This document shows, in pieces, positions 8,798 through 16,885 of a stretch of DNA of 64,000 bases. Location of the stretch: NCBI GenBank assembly GCA_023389055.1, contig JAEWFA010000015.1, positions 28,135-92,134 of the forward strand. The letters run 5' to 3'. Both the position numbers and the translations under genes were made by a program. The DNA comes from Pseudomonadota bacterium. GTDB taxonomy: Bacteria > Pseudomonadota > Gammaproteobacteria > Burkholderiales > Burkholderiaceae_E. The number at the start of each line of letters is the position of its first letter. The stretch's first letter is position 1. The notes under the pieces were generated by a model. That model searched no databases. It saw only the letters and a program-made list of their open reading frames with translations, and was not told where the DNA came from.

Positions 8798-11700
8798 ATG
8801 ACGATGCGATCGGGAACACGATTCGGGCTGTGGTTGTTGCCGGCGTTGCTCGCGATGACCTTGCCGACGCAGGCAGAGGACATCGACCTGTATGCCGGCA
8901 TTGCCGGCGGGGGTGTTGCGCCCAACGTCCTCTTCTACCTGGACAACACGTCGAACTGGTCGGCGAACGACCAGGCATGGAAGAGGGTCGATGTCGAAGC
9001 GAACTGCGTCGCGCTGAAGGACTCCAAGCAGCAGGAGCAATGCCTCGACTACGTCAAGCAGATCTTCGCAGGCGACACGTCGCTCGTGCAGGGCGCCGTC
9101 GAGGCGCGCGCGCTGCGGATGGTGTTGAACGAACTGGTCTGCAAGGACGGAGCGACGCACAAGGCGAACGTCGGGATCATGATGTTCGCGCCATCCACCA
9201 TCGGCTCCGCGGACGGGAGCTCGGTCACGAGCACGTACATCCGGCACCGGATCCGCCCGCTCGACGCCGCGGGTTGCACCGCGATCCTGGACGATCTCGA
9301 TCGGATCGGCAACGACCCGGGCGACGATTCACTGAAGACGTCGTCGTCCGCAGGTTACGGCGCTGGGCTGTACGAGGCGTTCAAGTATTTCGGGGGCTGG
9401 ACCGACTTGCCCAAGTCTCAATTCGACAGCACGCATTTCGGGCCCGACCGCTATGGGAACAAGGTCGACTACAAGGGGGTGACGCTGGAGGACCCGAAGG
9501 CGTTCACCGATGAATCGAGCCGCACACGATACAAGAGCCCGCTGGTCGATGGCGCGTCCTGCACGAACAACTATCTCGTCCTCGTCGGCAATACTTGGCC
9601 GAACAGCGATTTCGGCACCGATACGAACGCGGCGCCGCATCCCACCAACCTGCTCACGTCGCGCCTGGGCTACAACCCCGCGCAGATCTATCCGAAGCCG
9701 CTGCTGTCGTCCTCCAAATCCGACGTCCGCTTCGGTGACGAATGGGCGCAATACCTTGCCACGCACGACGTGAGCGACGCGCCCGGCATCCAGAACGTGC
9801 GCATGTTCACGGTCGACGTCTTCAACAAGAAGGCCAATTCCAAGCAGGGCGACCTGCTCCGATCGATGGCCGCGCAAAGCGGCGAGGGCGGATACTACCC
9901 GGTAGGCGGCGATCTCTATGCCCTGGTCACTGCGTTCGTCGACATCCTGACGCAGATCGTTTCGGTCAACAGCGTGTTCGCTTCCGCCTCGCTGCCGGTG
10001 AGCGTCAATACACAGGGCACGTTCCTGAACCAGGTGTTCATGGGCGTGTTTCGCCCGGATGTCGATGCGCAGCAGCGCTGGGCCGGAAACCTGAAGCAGT
10101 ATCGCTTCGGGCTGCGGGGCGGGTCGATGTTCCTGGCCGATGCGAACGGCGACGTCGCCGTCGACGCGGTCAACACCGGTTTCATCCAGAACTGCGCGGT
10201 CAGCTATTGGACGAGCGATAGCGGCAGCTACTGGCAAACGATCGTCGGCATGAACAGGCCCCACGGGTGCCTGACGTCGACGATGTCGAGCTGGTCGGAC
10301 ATGCCCGACGGACCGATGGTCGAACGGGGTGGGGTTGCGCAGCGCCTGCGCGATCCGTCGTTCCCGGCATCGGCGCGGAATATCCGTACCTGCTCGTCGG
10401 CGGGGTGCACGGGACTGGCGAATTTCACTGCGGCAGCAACGGGGCTTCCCGCCGAACTCGTCCGGTGGGTTCGAGGCGAGAACGTCGGGGACGGATATCA
10501 CGTCGTCGACAAGCAGCCGGACGGGAGCTACAGCAAGCTGACCGACTACGGTCTCGGCAGTAGCGTCACGCGGCCGACCGTGCACGGCGAAGTGGTGCAC
10601 TCCAGGCCGCTGGCGGTGAACTACGGCGTGAGCGGAGTCGACGACGTCGTCGTCTTCTACGGCGCCGGCGACGGAATGCTGCGGGCGATCAACGGGAACC
10701 AGGGCGCGAGCGACGGCAACGAGCTGTGGGCGTTCGTCGCTCCGGAGCACTGGGGCAAGTTCGAGCGGTTGCGAACGAATTCGCCGCTCGTGTCGTTCCC
10801 GGACGTGTCATCGAACCCGGCTCCTCAACCGAAGGACTACTTCTTCGACGGGTCGATCGGAGGCTACCAGGAGCGCGATGCGTCGTCGGTGCAGAAGGTC
10901 TACATCTATCCTGCGATGCGCAGGGGCGGACGCGCCGTCTATGCCTTCGACGTGACGACGAAACCGAGTTCGACGCAGCCGAAGTTGATGTGGCGCTACA
11001 GCGATGCCGACGATAGTCGGATGGGGGAGAGCTGGTCGACGCCGGTTGCGATTCGCGTCAAGGGCATCGCCGATCCGCTGGTGGTGTTCGGCGCGGGATA
11101 CGACAGTTGCGAGGACGACGAGGATCCGGCATCGAAGTGCGCAGGCGTGACGCGCGGACGCGGCGTCGTCGTGCGCGATGCGCAATCAGCGACGCTGATC
11201 AACCACCGGTTTTTCGACCCCGACGTCGACGCCGACGGCGGACGCTTCGCCGGTGACGGCGGACGTTTCGTGGCCGACATGACCACAGCGGATATCAACC
11301 GCGACGGCTTCGTCGATGCAATCTACGCGGTGGACACGCGCGGAAACATCTGGCGCATCAACACCAGTGACCCCGCCGCCGGATACGCCGGCTACCCAGG
11401 CGGTGTAGACGATTGGCCAATGGTCAAGGTCGCAGCCGTGGCGCAATGGGACGGTGCCGAATCCGAGCGTCGCAAGTTGATGTACGCGCCGAGCACGGTA
11501 GTCCTGGGCAGTCAGGTGACCGTGCTGGTCGGCACGGGTGACCGCGAGAAGCCGTCGTCGTCGTCGAAGGCGGCAAAGGTGATGAACCGCTTCTACGGCA
11601 TCCGCGACGACGTGACGGTCACTTCGGACGTCGAGCCGGTTATTGGCTACGGTTCCAGTGCCGGGGGCGTGGACCTGGCCGACCTCAAGAACGTGACGGA

Positions 11701-12130
11701 AATGAGCCCGATCGATCCGGCAGCATTGACCTCGTTCAGGGGCGGCTGGTTCCGCGACTTGTCCACCACGAGCGAGCCTTACGAGCAGGTCGTGACGGCG
11801 CCTCTCACGCTCGCCGGCGTCACCTATTTCAGCACTTATCAGGCCGAGTCGAATCCGGCGGGCGCTTGCAGCAACCTGGGCACCGCACGGGCGTACCAGG
11901 TCGACTTCCAGACCGGGACGCGCCTGGCCGACCGGCCGCTGGTCAGCGTGTTCGTCTCGCAGGGGTTTCCGCCGTCCCCTGTCGGCGGCGTGGTGCTCGT
12001 CGATGGCAAGCTCGTGCCCTTCGTAATCGGCGGACCAGGGCCGACGCCGTTGTCGCCGATCAAGGTCACGCCGAAGGTTCGCGCAGACCGAAAACCGGTG
12101 TATCGCTACCAGGGTATCGACAGCCTGTAA
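8798..12130 (+). CDS. pilY1: Type IV pilus tip adhesin/assembly protein PilY1
   Basis: A 1110-residue secreted protein. The signal peptide covers residues 1-26 (ends PTQA). The N-terminal region has a degenerate von Willebrand A-like domain (NVLFYLDNTSNWS, VGIMMFAPSTIG, GLYEAFKYFGGW). The C-terminal half is the PilY1 beta-propeller (VFYGAGDGMLRAINGN, YFFDGSIGGY). A calcium-binding loop DxNxDGxxD is at 832-840 (DINRDGFVD), matching the known PilY1 Ca2+ site that controls retraction. It follows pilX by 43 bp with an AGGA ribosome site. Length matches the family. Confidence 0.93.
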   Translation: MTMRSGTRFGLWLLPALLAMTLPTQAEDIDLYAGIAGGGVAPNVLFYLDNTSNWSANDQAWKRVDVEANCVALKDSKQQEQCLDYVKQIFAGDTSLVQGAVEARALRMVLNELVCKDGATHKANVGIMMFAPSTIGSADGSSVTSTYIRHRIRPLDAAGCTAILDDLDRIGNDPGDDSLKTSSSAGYGAGLYEAFKYFGGWTDLPKSQFDSTHFGPDRYGNKVDYKGVTLEDPKAFTDESSRTRYKSPLVDGASCTNNYLVLVGNTWPNSDFGTDTNAAPHPTNLLTSRLGYNPAQIYPKPLLSSSKSDVRFGDEWAQYLATHDVSDAPGIQNVRMFTVDVFNKKANSKQGDLLRSMAAQSGEGGYYPVGGDLYALVTAFVDILTQIVSVNSVFASASLPVSVNTQGTFLNQVFMGVFRPDVDAQQRWAGNLKQYRFGLRGGSMFLADANGDVAVDAVNTGFIQNCAVSYWTSDSGSYWQTIVGMNRPHGCLTSTMSSWSDMPDGPMVERGGVAQRLRDPSFPASARNIRTCSSAGCTGLANFTAAATGLPAELVRWVRGENVGDGYHVVDKQPDGSYSKLTDYGLGSSVTRPTVHGEVVHSRPLAVNYGVSGVDDVVVFYGAGDGMLRAINGNQGASDGNELWAFVAPEHWGKFERLRTNSPLVSFPDVSSNPAPQPKDYFFDGSIGGYQERDASSVQKVYIYPAMRRGGRAVYAFDVTTKPSSTQPKLMWRYSDADDSRMGESWSTPVAIRVKGIADPLVVFGAGYDSCEDDEDPASKCAGVTRGRGVVVRDAQSATLINHRFFDPDVDADGGRFAGDGGRFVADMTTADINRDGFVDAIYAVDTRGNIWRINTSDPAAGYAGYPGGVDDWPMVKVAAVAQWDGAESERRKLMYAPSTVVLGSQVTVLVGTGDREKPSSSSKAAKVMNRFYGIRDDVTVTSDVEPVIGYGSSAGGVDLADLKNVTEMSPIDPAALTSFRGGWFRDLSTTSEPYEQVVTAPLTLAGVTYFSTYQAESNPAGACSNLGTARAYQVDFQTGTRLADRPLVSVFVSQGFPPSPVGGVVLVDGKLVPFVIGGPGPTPLSPIKVTPKVRADRKPVYRYQGIDSL

Positions 12131-12155
12131 TGCGCAGGGCGGCCGCGCCCGGCGC

Positions 12156-12881
12156 TCAGCCGATCAACTCCCAGCGCACGCGGTCTTCATAGACCAGCGT
12201 GCGCTGCGGCCCGTCCGGCATCAGCCACTGGCCCGTCCACTCGCGCATCACCCACCGTCGCACCTCGGGCACGTACCACGCCGTGTCCCAGCGCCGGCAG
12301 TCGTCGCGCCAGATGTCGGCGTGCCGGAAGCGGATCGTGCGATCGACGCGCAGTGCGAGGAACTCGCCGGCGGGTACGCGCACGCGCTGCCAGCCTGGCG
12401 TAACCAGCCAATCACCCCACCACAGCGGGAAGTCGGGGCTGGCGTCGGTGCGGTATTGCGTGGAGATGCGCGAGGAAACGCCGGCCGCCAGCGGAATCGG
12501 CAGCACCGGCACCGGCGTCTCGAAATGCTGCGTCAGGTCGTAGGACGGTTCCTGGACGATCCGGGAGGGATCGGCCCATACCTCGTCGGCGCGCGGGCGG
12601 CCGTTCGATTCGGTGAGCGCGATGCGGATTCCCTGCGCGCCCGACTCGACGCAGCGCGCAATGAGCTCTGCGCGCGGCGCGCCGCGATAGAGGTCGATTT
12701 CGGCGTAACGCCATTGCTGCCCGACGCGAGGCGGCGCTGCCGTGGTCGCGCCGGCGGGCGGCGCCTCGAACACCTGCGTGGCGCAGCCGGGGAGCACGGC
12801 GAGCGCGCCGGCGCCCAGCAGCAGGCGACGGCGCACCGGCGAGGGCGGCGGGAGAGGCGGGCGCGGCAGGTCGCAGGCCAT
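12156..12881 (-). CDS. Putative lipoprotein of unknown function
   Basis: A 241-residue protein. It begins with a proline-rich segment and three arginines (VRRRLLLGAGALAVLPGC), giving a signal peptide with a lipobox-like end at Cys33, although Pro at -2 is unusual. The rest is a tryptophan-rich soluble domain (WWGDWLVTPGWQRVRVPAGEF, ADIWRDDCRRWDTAWYVPEVRRWV). I do not recognise a named family. An upstream in-frame ATG at 12953 would add 24 residues, but the ATG at 12881 puts the signal peptide nearer the N-terminus. It is convergent with pilY1, 25 bp away. Confidence 0.65.
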   Translation of the reverse strand: MACDLPRPPLPPPSPVRRRLLLGAGALAVLPGCATQVFEAPPAGATTAAPPRVGQQWRYAEIDLYRGAPRAELIARCVESGAQGIRIALTESNGRPRADEVWADPSRIVQEPSYDLTQHFETPVPVLPIPLAAGVSSRISTQYRTDASPDFPLWWGDWLVTPGWQRVRVPAGEFLALRVDRTIRFRHADIWRDDCRRWDTAWYVPEVRRWVMREWTGQWLMPDGPQRTLVYEDRVRWELIG

Positions 12882-13002
12882 GATGCAGGGGCTCGCTTGG
12901 CGCTCGTGTGGGAGCGCCCAGCTTACCCCGCGTGCCGCAGGTTCCCCGAACAAGACCTTCGAGCGCCTGCGCCGGAAGGTCGCGCTTCGAATTGCAGCGT
13001 CC

Positions 13003-13377
13003 TCAGCCCATCGCTCGCCGATCCACTACGCGCAGCCAGCCCTTGATCATCCGGTACGCGAACCAGACCTGCGCGACGACGAAAAACGGGATGAAGCCGA
13101 TCGTGAGCAGTGTCGGCACGAGCAGCACGACGAACCACAGCACGAACCACCAGAACGAGCGCGTCTGCCAGCGGAAGTGCGACTCGTAGATCGTGCCGTG
13201 CGCGTCGTCGCGCTTGATGTACGCGATGATCAGCCCGACGATGAAGCCGATGATCGTGAAGAGTCCGAGCAGGTGCATCGCATAGCCGAACATCGCGTAG
13301 CCGCGCAGCGAGTGGTCGCGCGGATCGAGCGGTTCGATCGTGTCGATGACGACGTCGCGGCGGGCGGGTTCGGCCAT
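13003..13377 (-). CDS. DUF4870-like small membrane protein
   Basis: A 124-residue protein with hydrophobic segments at about 33-53 (HLLGLFTIIGFIVGLIIAYI) and a longer hydrophobic stretch at 73-107 (FWWFVLWFVVLLVPTLLTIG onward) that could hold one or two helices. It also has the DUF4870-like motif YESHFRWQTRSFWW. The ATG at 13377 is preferred over an in-frame ATG further upstream because the extra residues are arginine-rich noise overlapping pntB. It lies just downstream of pntB on the same strand and may be cotranscribed. Function is unknown. Confidence 0.75.
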   Translation of the reverse strand: MAEPARRDVVIDTIEPLDPRDHSLRGYAMFGYAMHLLGLFTIIGFIVGLIIAYIKRDDAHGTIYESHFRWQTRSFWWFVLWFVVLLVPTLLTIGFIPFFVVAQVWFAYRMIKGWLRVVDRRAMG

Positions 13378-13414
13378 TGGGCTCCTCGTTCGGCGGTTCG
13401 ATCGATGCGATGCG

Positions 13415-14839
13415 CTATTCGATCGCCTTGACCATGTCCTCGACGACCTTCTTCGCATCGCCGAAGACCATCATCGTCTTGTCCATGTAGAAGAGCTCGT
13501 TGTCGAGCCCGGCGTAGCCCGAGGCCATCGAGCGCTTGTTGACGATGACCTGGCGCGCCTTGTACGCCTCGAGGATCGGCATCCCGGCGATCGGCGATTT
13601 CGGATCCTTCGCTGCCGGGTTTACGACGTCGTTCGCCCCGAGCACGAGGACGACGTCGGTGTCGCCGAACTCCGGGTTGACGTCGTCCATCTCGAAGACC
13701 TGGTCGTAGGGAACCTCGGCTTCGGCGAGCAGCACGTTCATGTGGCCGGGCATGCGGCCGGCCACCGGGTGGATCGCGTACTTGACGCTCACGCCGCGCG
13801 CGGTCAGCTTGTCGGTGAGCTCCTTCAGCGGGTGCTGCGCACGCGCCACTGCCAGGCCGTAGCCGGGGACGATCATCACGCTGTCGGCGTTGCCCAGCAG
13901 GAATGCTGCGTCGTCGGGCGAGCCCGACCTCACCGGGCGCTGTTCGGCCGCGCCAGCTGCGCCGCCCGCGCTCGTGTCGCTGCCGAAGCCGCCGAGGACC
14001 ACGTTGAAGAACGAGCGGTTCATCGCCCGGCACATGATGTACGACAGGATTGCACCGGAAGAGCCGACCAGCGAGCCGGCGATGATCAGCATGCTGTTCT
14101 GCAGCGAGAAGCCGATGCCGGCGGCGGCCCAGCCCGAATAGCTGTTGAGCATCGAGATGACCACCGGCATGTCGGCGCCGCCGATGGGGATGATGATCAG
14201 CACGCCCAGCACGAAGGCGAGGGCGGTCATGACCCAGAACGGCGTCCACTGCTGCGTGAAGTAGAACCACAGCCCGAATCCGATCATCGCGACCGCCAGC
14301 GCGAGGTTCAGCAGGTGCTGGCCGGGGAAGACGACCGGCGCGCCCTGGAACAGGCGGAACTTGTACTTGCCCGAGAGCTTGCCGAAGGCGATGACCGACC
14401 CGGAGAAAGTGATCGCGCCGACGAAGGTGCCGATGAAGAGTTCGAGCCGGTTGCCCATCGGGATCGGCTCGCCGCGCGCGACGATGTTGAAGGCCCACGG
14501 CTCGGCTACCGCCGCGATCGCGATGAAGACCGCAGCCAGGCCGATCATCGAGTGCATGAACGCAATGAGCTCGGGCATCTTCGTCATTTCGACGCGCTGC
14601 GCGAGCAGGGTGCCGAACACGCCGCCGGTCGCCACGCCGAGCGCGATCCAGAAGTAGCCCAGGCCCGTTGCGCCGAGTTGTGCGAGCAGCGCGAGCGTGG
14701 TCAGCACGGCGATCGCCATGCCGACCATCCCGAAAGTATTTCCTCGGCGCGACGTGGTCGGATGCGACAGCCCTTTCAGCGCCTGGATGAAGCAGACCGA
14801 GGCGACGAGATACAGCAGGACGACCGTGTTCAGGCTCAT
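13415..14839 (-). CDS. pntB: NAD(P) transhydrogenase subunit beta
   Basis: A 474-residue membrane subunit of the proton-translocating transhydrogenase, which couples proton entry to hydride transfer from NADH to NADP+. Several transmembrane helices occupy residues 1-270. The C-terminal NADP(H)-binding domain III starts about residue 295, with GYGLAVARAQHPLKELTD, VAGRMPGHMNVLLAEAEVPY and GANDVVNPAA as expected. The ATG at 14839 overlaps the pntA2 stop by 4 bp. Length is typical (about 460). Confidence 0.95.
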   Translation of the reverse strand: MSLNTVVLLYLVASVCFIQALKGLSHPTTSRRGNTFGMVGMAIAVLTTLALLAQLGATGLGYFWIALGVATGGVFGTLLAQRVEMTKMPELIAFMHSMIGLAAVFIAIAAVAEPWAFNIVARGEPIPMGNRLELFIGTFVGAITFSGSVIAFGKLSGKYKFRLFQGAPVVFPGQHLLNLALAVAMIGFGLWFYFTQQWTPFWVMTALAFVLGVLIIIPIGGADMPVVISMLNSYSGWAAAGIGFSLQNSMLIIAGSLVGSSGAILSYIMCRAMNRSFFNVVLGGFGSDTSAGGAAGAAEQRPVRSGSPDDAAFLLGNADSVMIVPGYGLAVARAQHPLKELTDKLTARGVSVKYAIHPVAGRMPGHMNVLLAEAEVPYDQVFEMDDVNPEFGDTDVVLVLGANDVVNPAAKDPKSPIAGMPILEAYKARQVIVNKRSMASGYAGLDNELFYMDKTMMVFGDAKKVVEDMVKAIE

Positions 14840-15153
14840 TTCGCGGCTCCCGCGCGCGCCTTCGGTTCCTTCTTGCGGAACATCTCGAGCATTCGGCGCG
14901 TCACGAGGAAACCGCCGAACACGTTCACCGACGCGAGCGCGACCGCCATCACACCCATGAACTTGCCGAGCGGCGTGTCGGTGAGCGCCGCCGCAAGCAT
15001 CGCGCCGACGATGACGATCGCCGAGATCGCGTTCGTCACCGCCATCAGCGGCGTGTGCAGCGCGGGCGTGACGTTCCAGACGACGTGATAGCCGACATAG
15101 ACCGCGAGCACGAAGATCGTGAGGTTGATGACGGTGGGCGAGATGGCTTCCAT
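14836..15153 (-). CDS. pntA2: NAD(P) transhydrogenase subunit alpha 2 (membrane part)
   Basis: A 105-residue membrane protein corresponding to the C-terminal transmembrane part of E. coli PntA. It has helices at about 8-28, 35-60 and 66-88 (TPLMAVTNAISAIVIVGAML; MGVMAVALASVNVFGGFLVT). In this lineage the alpha subunit is split in two. It sits between pntA1 and pntB and overlaps the pntB start by 4 bp. Confidence 0.94.
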   Translation of the reverse strand: MEAISPTVINLTIFVLAVYVGYHVVWNVTPALHTPLMAVTNAISAIVIVGAMLAAALTDTPLGKFMGVMAVALASVNVFGGFLVTRRMLEMFRKKEPKARAGAAK

Positions 15154-15180
15154 CGGTGTTGGTCGTTGGGGTGGATCGTC

Positions 15181-15277
15181 GTGAAGGGTGAAGGGTGAAG
15201 GGTGAAGGGCATCGAGCCGGCTCTCACGCCCGTCTCGTTTGCCCGCACCCCTTCACCCTTCACCCTTCACCCTTCAC
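15181..15277. repeat. Heptamer inverted repeat: 4 x GTGAAGG facing 4 x CCTTCAC
   Basis: Four exact tandem copies of GTGAAGG (15181-15208) are followed, after 41 bp, by four exact copies of CCTTCAC (15250-15277). The two 28-bp blocks are perfect reverse complements and would form a 28-bp stem with a 41-base loop in RNA or cruciform DNA. It lies inside the pnt operon between pntA1 and pntA2. There is no T-run, so it is not a classical terminator. It may stabilise or process the mRNA. Confidence 0.9.
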
Positions 15278-15281
15278 TCGA

Positions 15282-15306
15282 CGGTCAACTGCGGAGCAGT
15301 TGACCG
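15282..15306 (-). other. Perfect 11-bp hairpin over the pntA1 stop codon
   Basis: CGGTCAACTGC (15282-15292) and its exact reverse complement (15296-15306) flank a 3-base loop. The dyad covers the pntA1 stop (15285-15287) and its last codons. Together with the adjacent 28-bp dyad it makes the pntA1-pntA2 junction highly structured. Confidence 0.85.
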
Positions 15307-16400
15307 TCTCTGCACATCAAACACGCTTTCACGATGTCGTCCTCGAGATCGATGTTCAGCGGGCCTTCCTTCGTGACGACGAGCTTCAGGAAGTCGAGGA
15401 CGTTGCGCGCGTACAGGGCCGAAGCGTCGGCGGCGACCTTTGCCGGCAGGTTCGTCTCGCCGACGATCGTTACGCCGTGGCGCACGACGGTGCGACCGGG
15501 TTCGCTCAACGGACAGTTGCCGCCCTGCTCGACGGCCAGGTCGACGATGACGGAGCCCGCCTTCATCGAGCGCACCATCTCCTCGGTGACGAGCACCGGG
15601 GCCTTGCGTCCGGGAATCAGCGCGGTGGTGATGACGATGTCGGCCTGCTCGATGCGCCTGGCGACCATCGCCGCCTGGCGCTTCATCCAGCTCTCGGGCA
15701 TCGGACGTGCGTAGCCGCCGACACCCTGCGCGATCTCGCGTTCCTCGTCGGTTTCGTACGGCACGTCGATGAACTTCGCGCCGAGCGATTCGATCTGCTC
15801 CTTGACCGCCGGCCGCACGTCGGAGGCTTCGATGACGGCGCCGAGCCGCTTTGCGGTGGCGATTGCCTGCAAACCGGCCACGCCGGCGCCGAGAATGACG
15901 ACGCGCGCGGCCTTCACCGTGCCGGCGGCGGTCATCAGCATCGGGAAGAATCGCTGGTAGGCGTTCGCCGCGAGGATCACCGCCTTGTAGCCGGCGATGT
16001 TCGCTTGCGACGACAGCACGTCCATGCTTTGCGCGCGCGTCGTGCGCGGTGCGGCTTCGAGCGCGAAGGCGGTGAGGCCCGCTTCGCACAGGCGTTGCAG
16101 CCCGTCGCGGTCGAAGGGGTCGAGCATGCCGACCAGCGTGCTGCCGGCGCGCATCGAGCGCAGTTCCTCGGGGGAAGGCGCGCGCACTTTCAGCACCATC
16201 TCCGCGCCGAGCGCCTCGGTGGCATCGACGATCTTTGCGCCGGCGGCGACATAGGCGTCGTCGGTCTGGCTCGCGACCAGTCCGGCATCGTGCTCGACGA
16301 GCAACTGATGGCCGCCGGCGGCAAGCTTCTTCACCGTCTCGGCCGTCGCGGCCACGCGTGCCTCGCCGGCACGGGTCTCCGCGGGAACGCCAATTCGCAT
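15285..16400 (-). CDS. pntA1: NAD(P) transhydrogenase subunit alpha 1 (NAD-binding)
   Basis: A 371-residue soluble NAD(H)-binding domain I of transhydrogenase, related to alanine dehydrogenase. It starts MRIGVPAETRAGEARVAATAETV. The Rossmann motif VVILGAGVAGLQAIATAKRLGA lies at about 168-189, followed by the domain-I loop region YARPMPESWMKRQ. The ATG at 16400 has GAGGAA about 8 bases upstream. It is the first gene of the pntA1-pntA2-pntB operon. The gap to pntA2 is filled by inverted repeats. Confidence 0.95.
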   Translation of the reverse strand: MRIGVPAETRAGEARVAATAETVKKLAAGGHQLLVEHDAGLVASQTDDAYVAAGAKIVDATEALGAEMVLKVRAPSPEELRSMRAGSTLVGMLDPFDRDGLQRLCEAGLTAFALEAAPRTTRAQSMDVLSSQANIAGYKAVILAANAYQRFFPMLMTAAGTVKAARVVILGAGVAGLQAIATAKRLGAVIEASDVRPAVKEQIESLGAKFIDVPYETDEEREIAQGVGGYARPMPESWMKRQAAMVARRIEQADIVITTALIPGRKAPVLVTEEMVRSMKAGSVIVDLAVEQGGNCPLSEPGRTVVRHGVTIVGETNLPAKVAADASALYARNVLDFLKLVVTKEGPLNIDLEDDIVKACLMCRDGQLLRS

Positions 16401-16430
16401 TCGAATTCCTCGAGGGTCCGGATAAAGGGA

Positions 16431-16785
16431 TCAGGGGTCGGCCGCGTATTGTAAGGTGCCGGCGACGGCCGACGGTGCCGGCCCGCGCGCTTTCGCGCCG
16501 GCCGCCATCACGTTGGCCTGAGCGACACGTTGCGACGGAGATCGTCCCGGCGACCTCCGTCGCACCGGTGAGCCAGACGAGCTCGAGGCTCAGCGGCTCG
16601 AACCACGTCGGCATCATCGGCAGGTAGCGCTCGGTATCGTGGACGAAGTGGTCGACGCCAGTGAACACAAAGCCCGCCACCATCCCGTGGCGCATGGCGG
16701 AGCGCAACGTGGGTCGTCGGCGCGCCAGCCGTTGGGCAAGCGCGCTCGTTGCGGCGACGGCCGCCATCAGGAGAAGGAAGCTCAT
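16431..16785 (-). pseudogene. DoxX-like membrane protein remnant with internal deletion and frameshift
   Basis: The first about 78 residues from ATG 16785 resemble a DoxX-type protein: an N-terminal helix MSFLLLMAAVAATSALA, then AMRHGMVAGFVFTGVDHFVHDTERYLPMMP, ELVWLTGATEVAG. The frame then loses the expected third helix and runs into arginine-rich sequence. The motif ANVMAA, resembling the conserved C-terminal FPANVYMA of DoxX proteins, appears only after a frame change and stops at 16431. I infer an internal deletion of roughly 20-25 codons with frameshift. The 3' part overlaps the pntA1 promoter region. Confidence 0.45.
16448..16453 (-). promoter_or_regulatory. -10 element for pntA1
   Basis: TACAAT on the minus strand, about 48 bp before the pntA1 ATG. 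A GAGGAA ribosome site lies in the leader. No convincing -35 is seen. Confidence 0.4.
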
Positions 16786-16867
16786 GGTGTTTGAGGCTGC
16801 GCAAGTCGAGCAGGTCTTGCAGCAGTTCGCCCGGCGCTACGCCGGCACGAGCCGGCGCTGAGGCCGT

Positions 16868-16876
16868 TGCTATGAT
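16868..16876 (+). promoter_or_regulatory. Extended -10 promoter of mnmA, very short leader
   Basis: TGCTATGAT is an extended -10 (TG-N-TATGAT). Its end is only 9 bp before the mnmA ATG at 16886, so transcription would start 2-3 bases before the codon, giving an almost leaderless mRNA. No Shine-Dalgarno sequence is visible. Confidence 0.5.
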
Positions 16877-16885
16877 GAAAAACTG

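Noticed and set aside
15181..15277. CRISPR-like array
   Set aside because: The units are contiguous heptamers without spacers and form an inverted repeat.
16661..16861. Short plus-strand frame before mnmA
   Set aside because: No ribosome site or motif; it runs antisense to the DoxX-like remnant.
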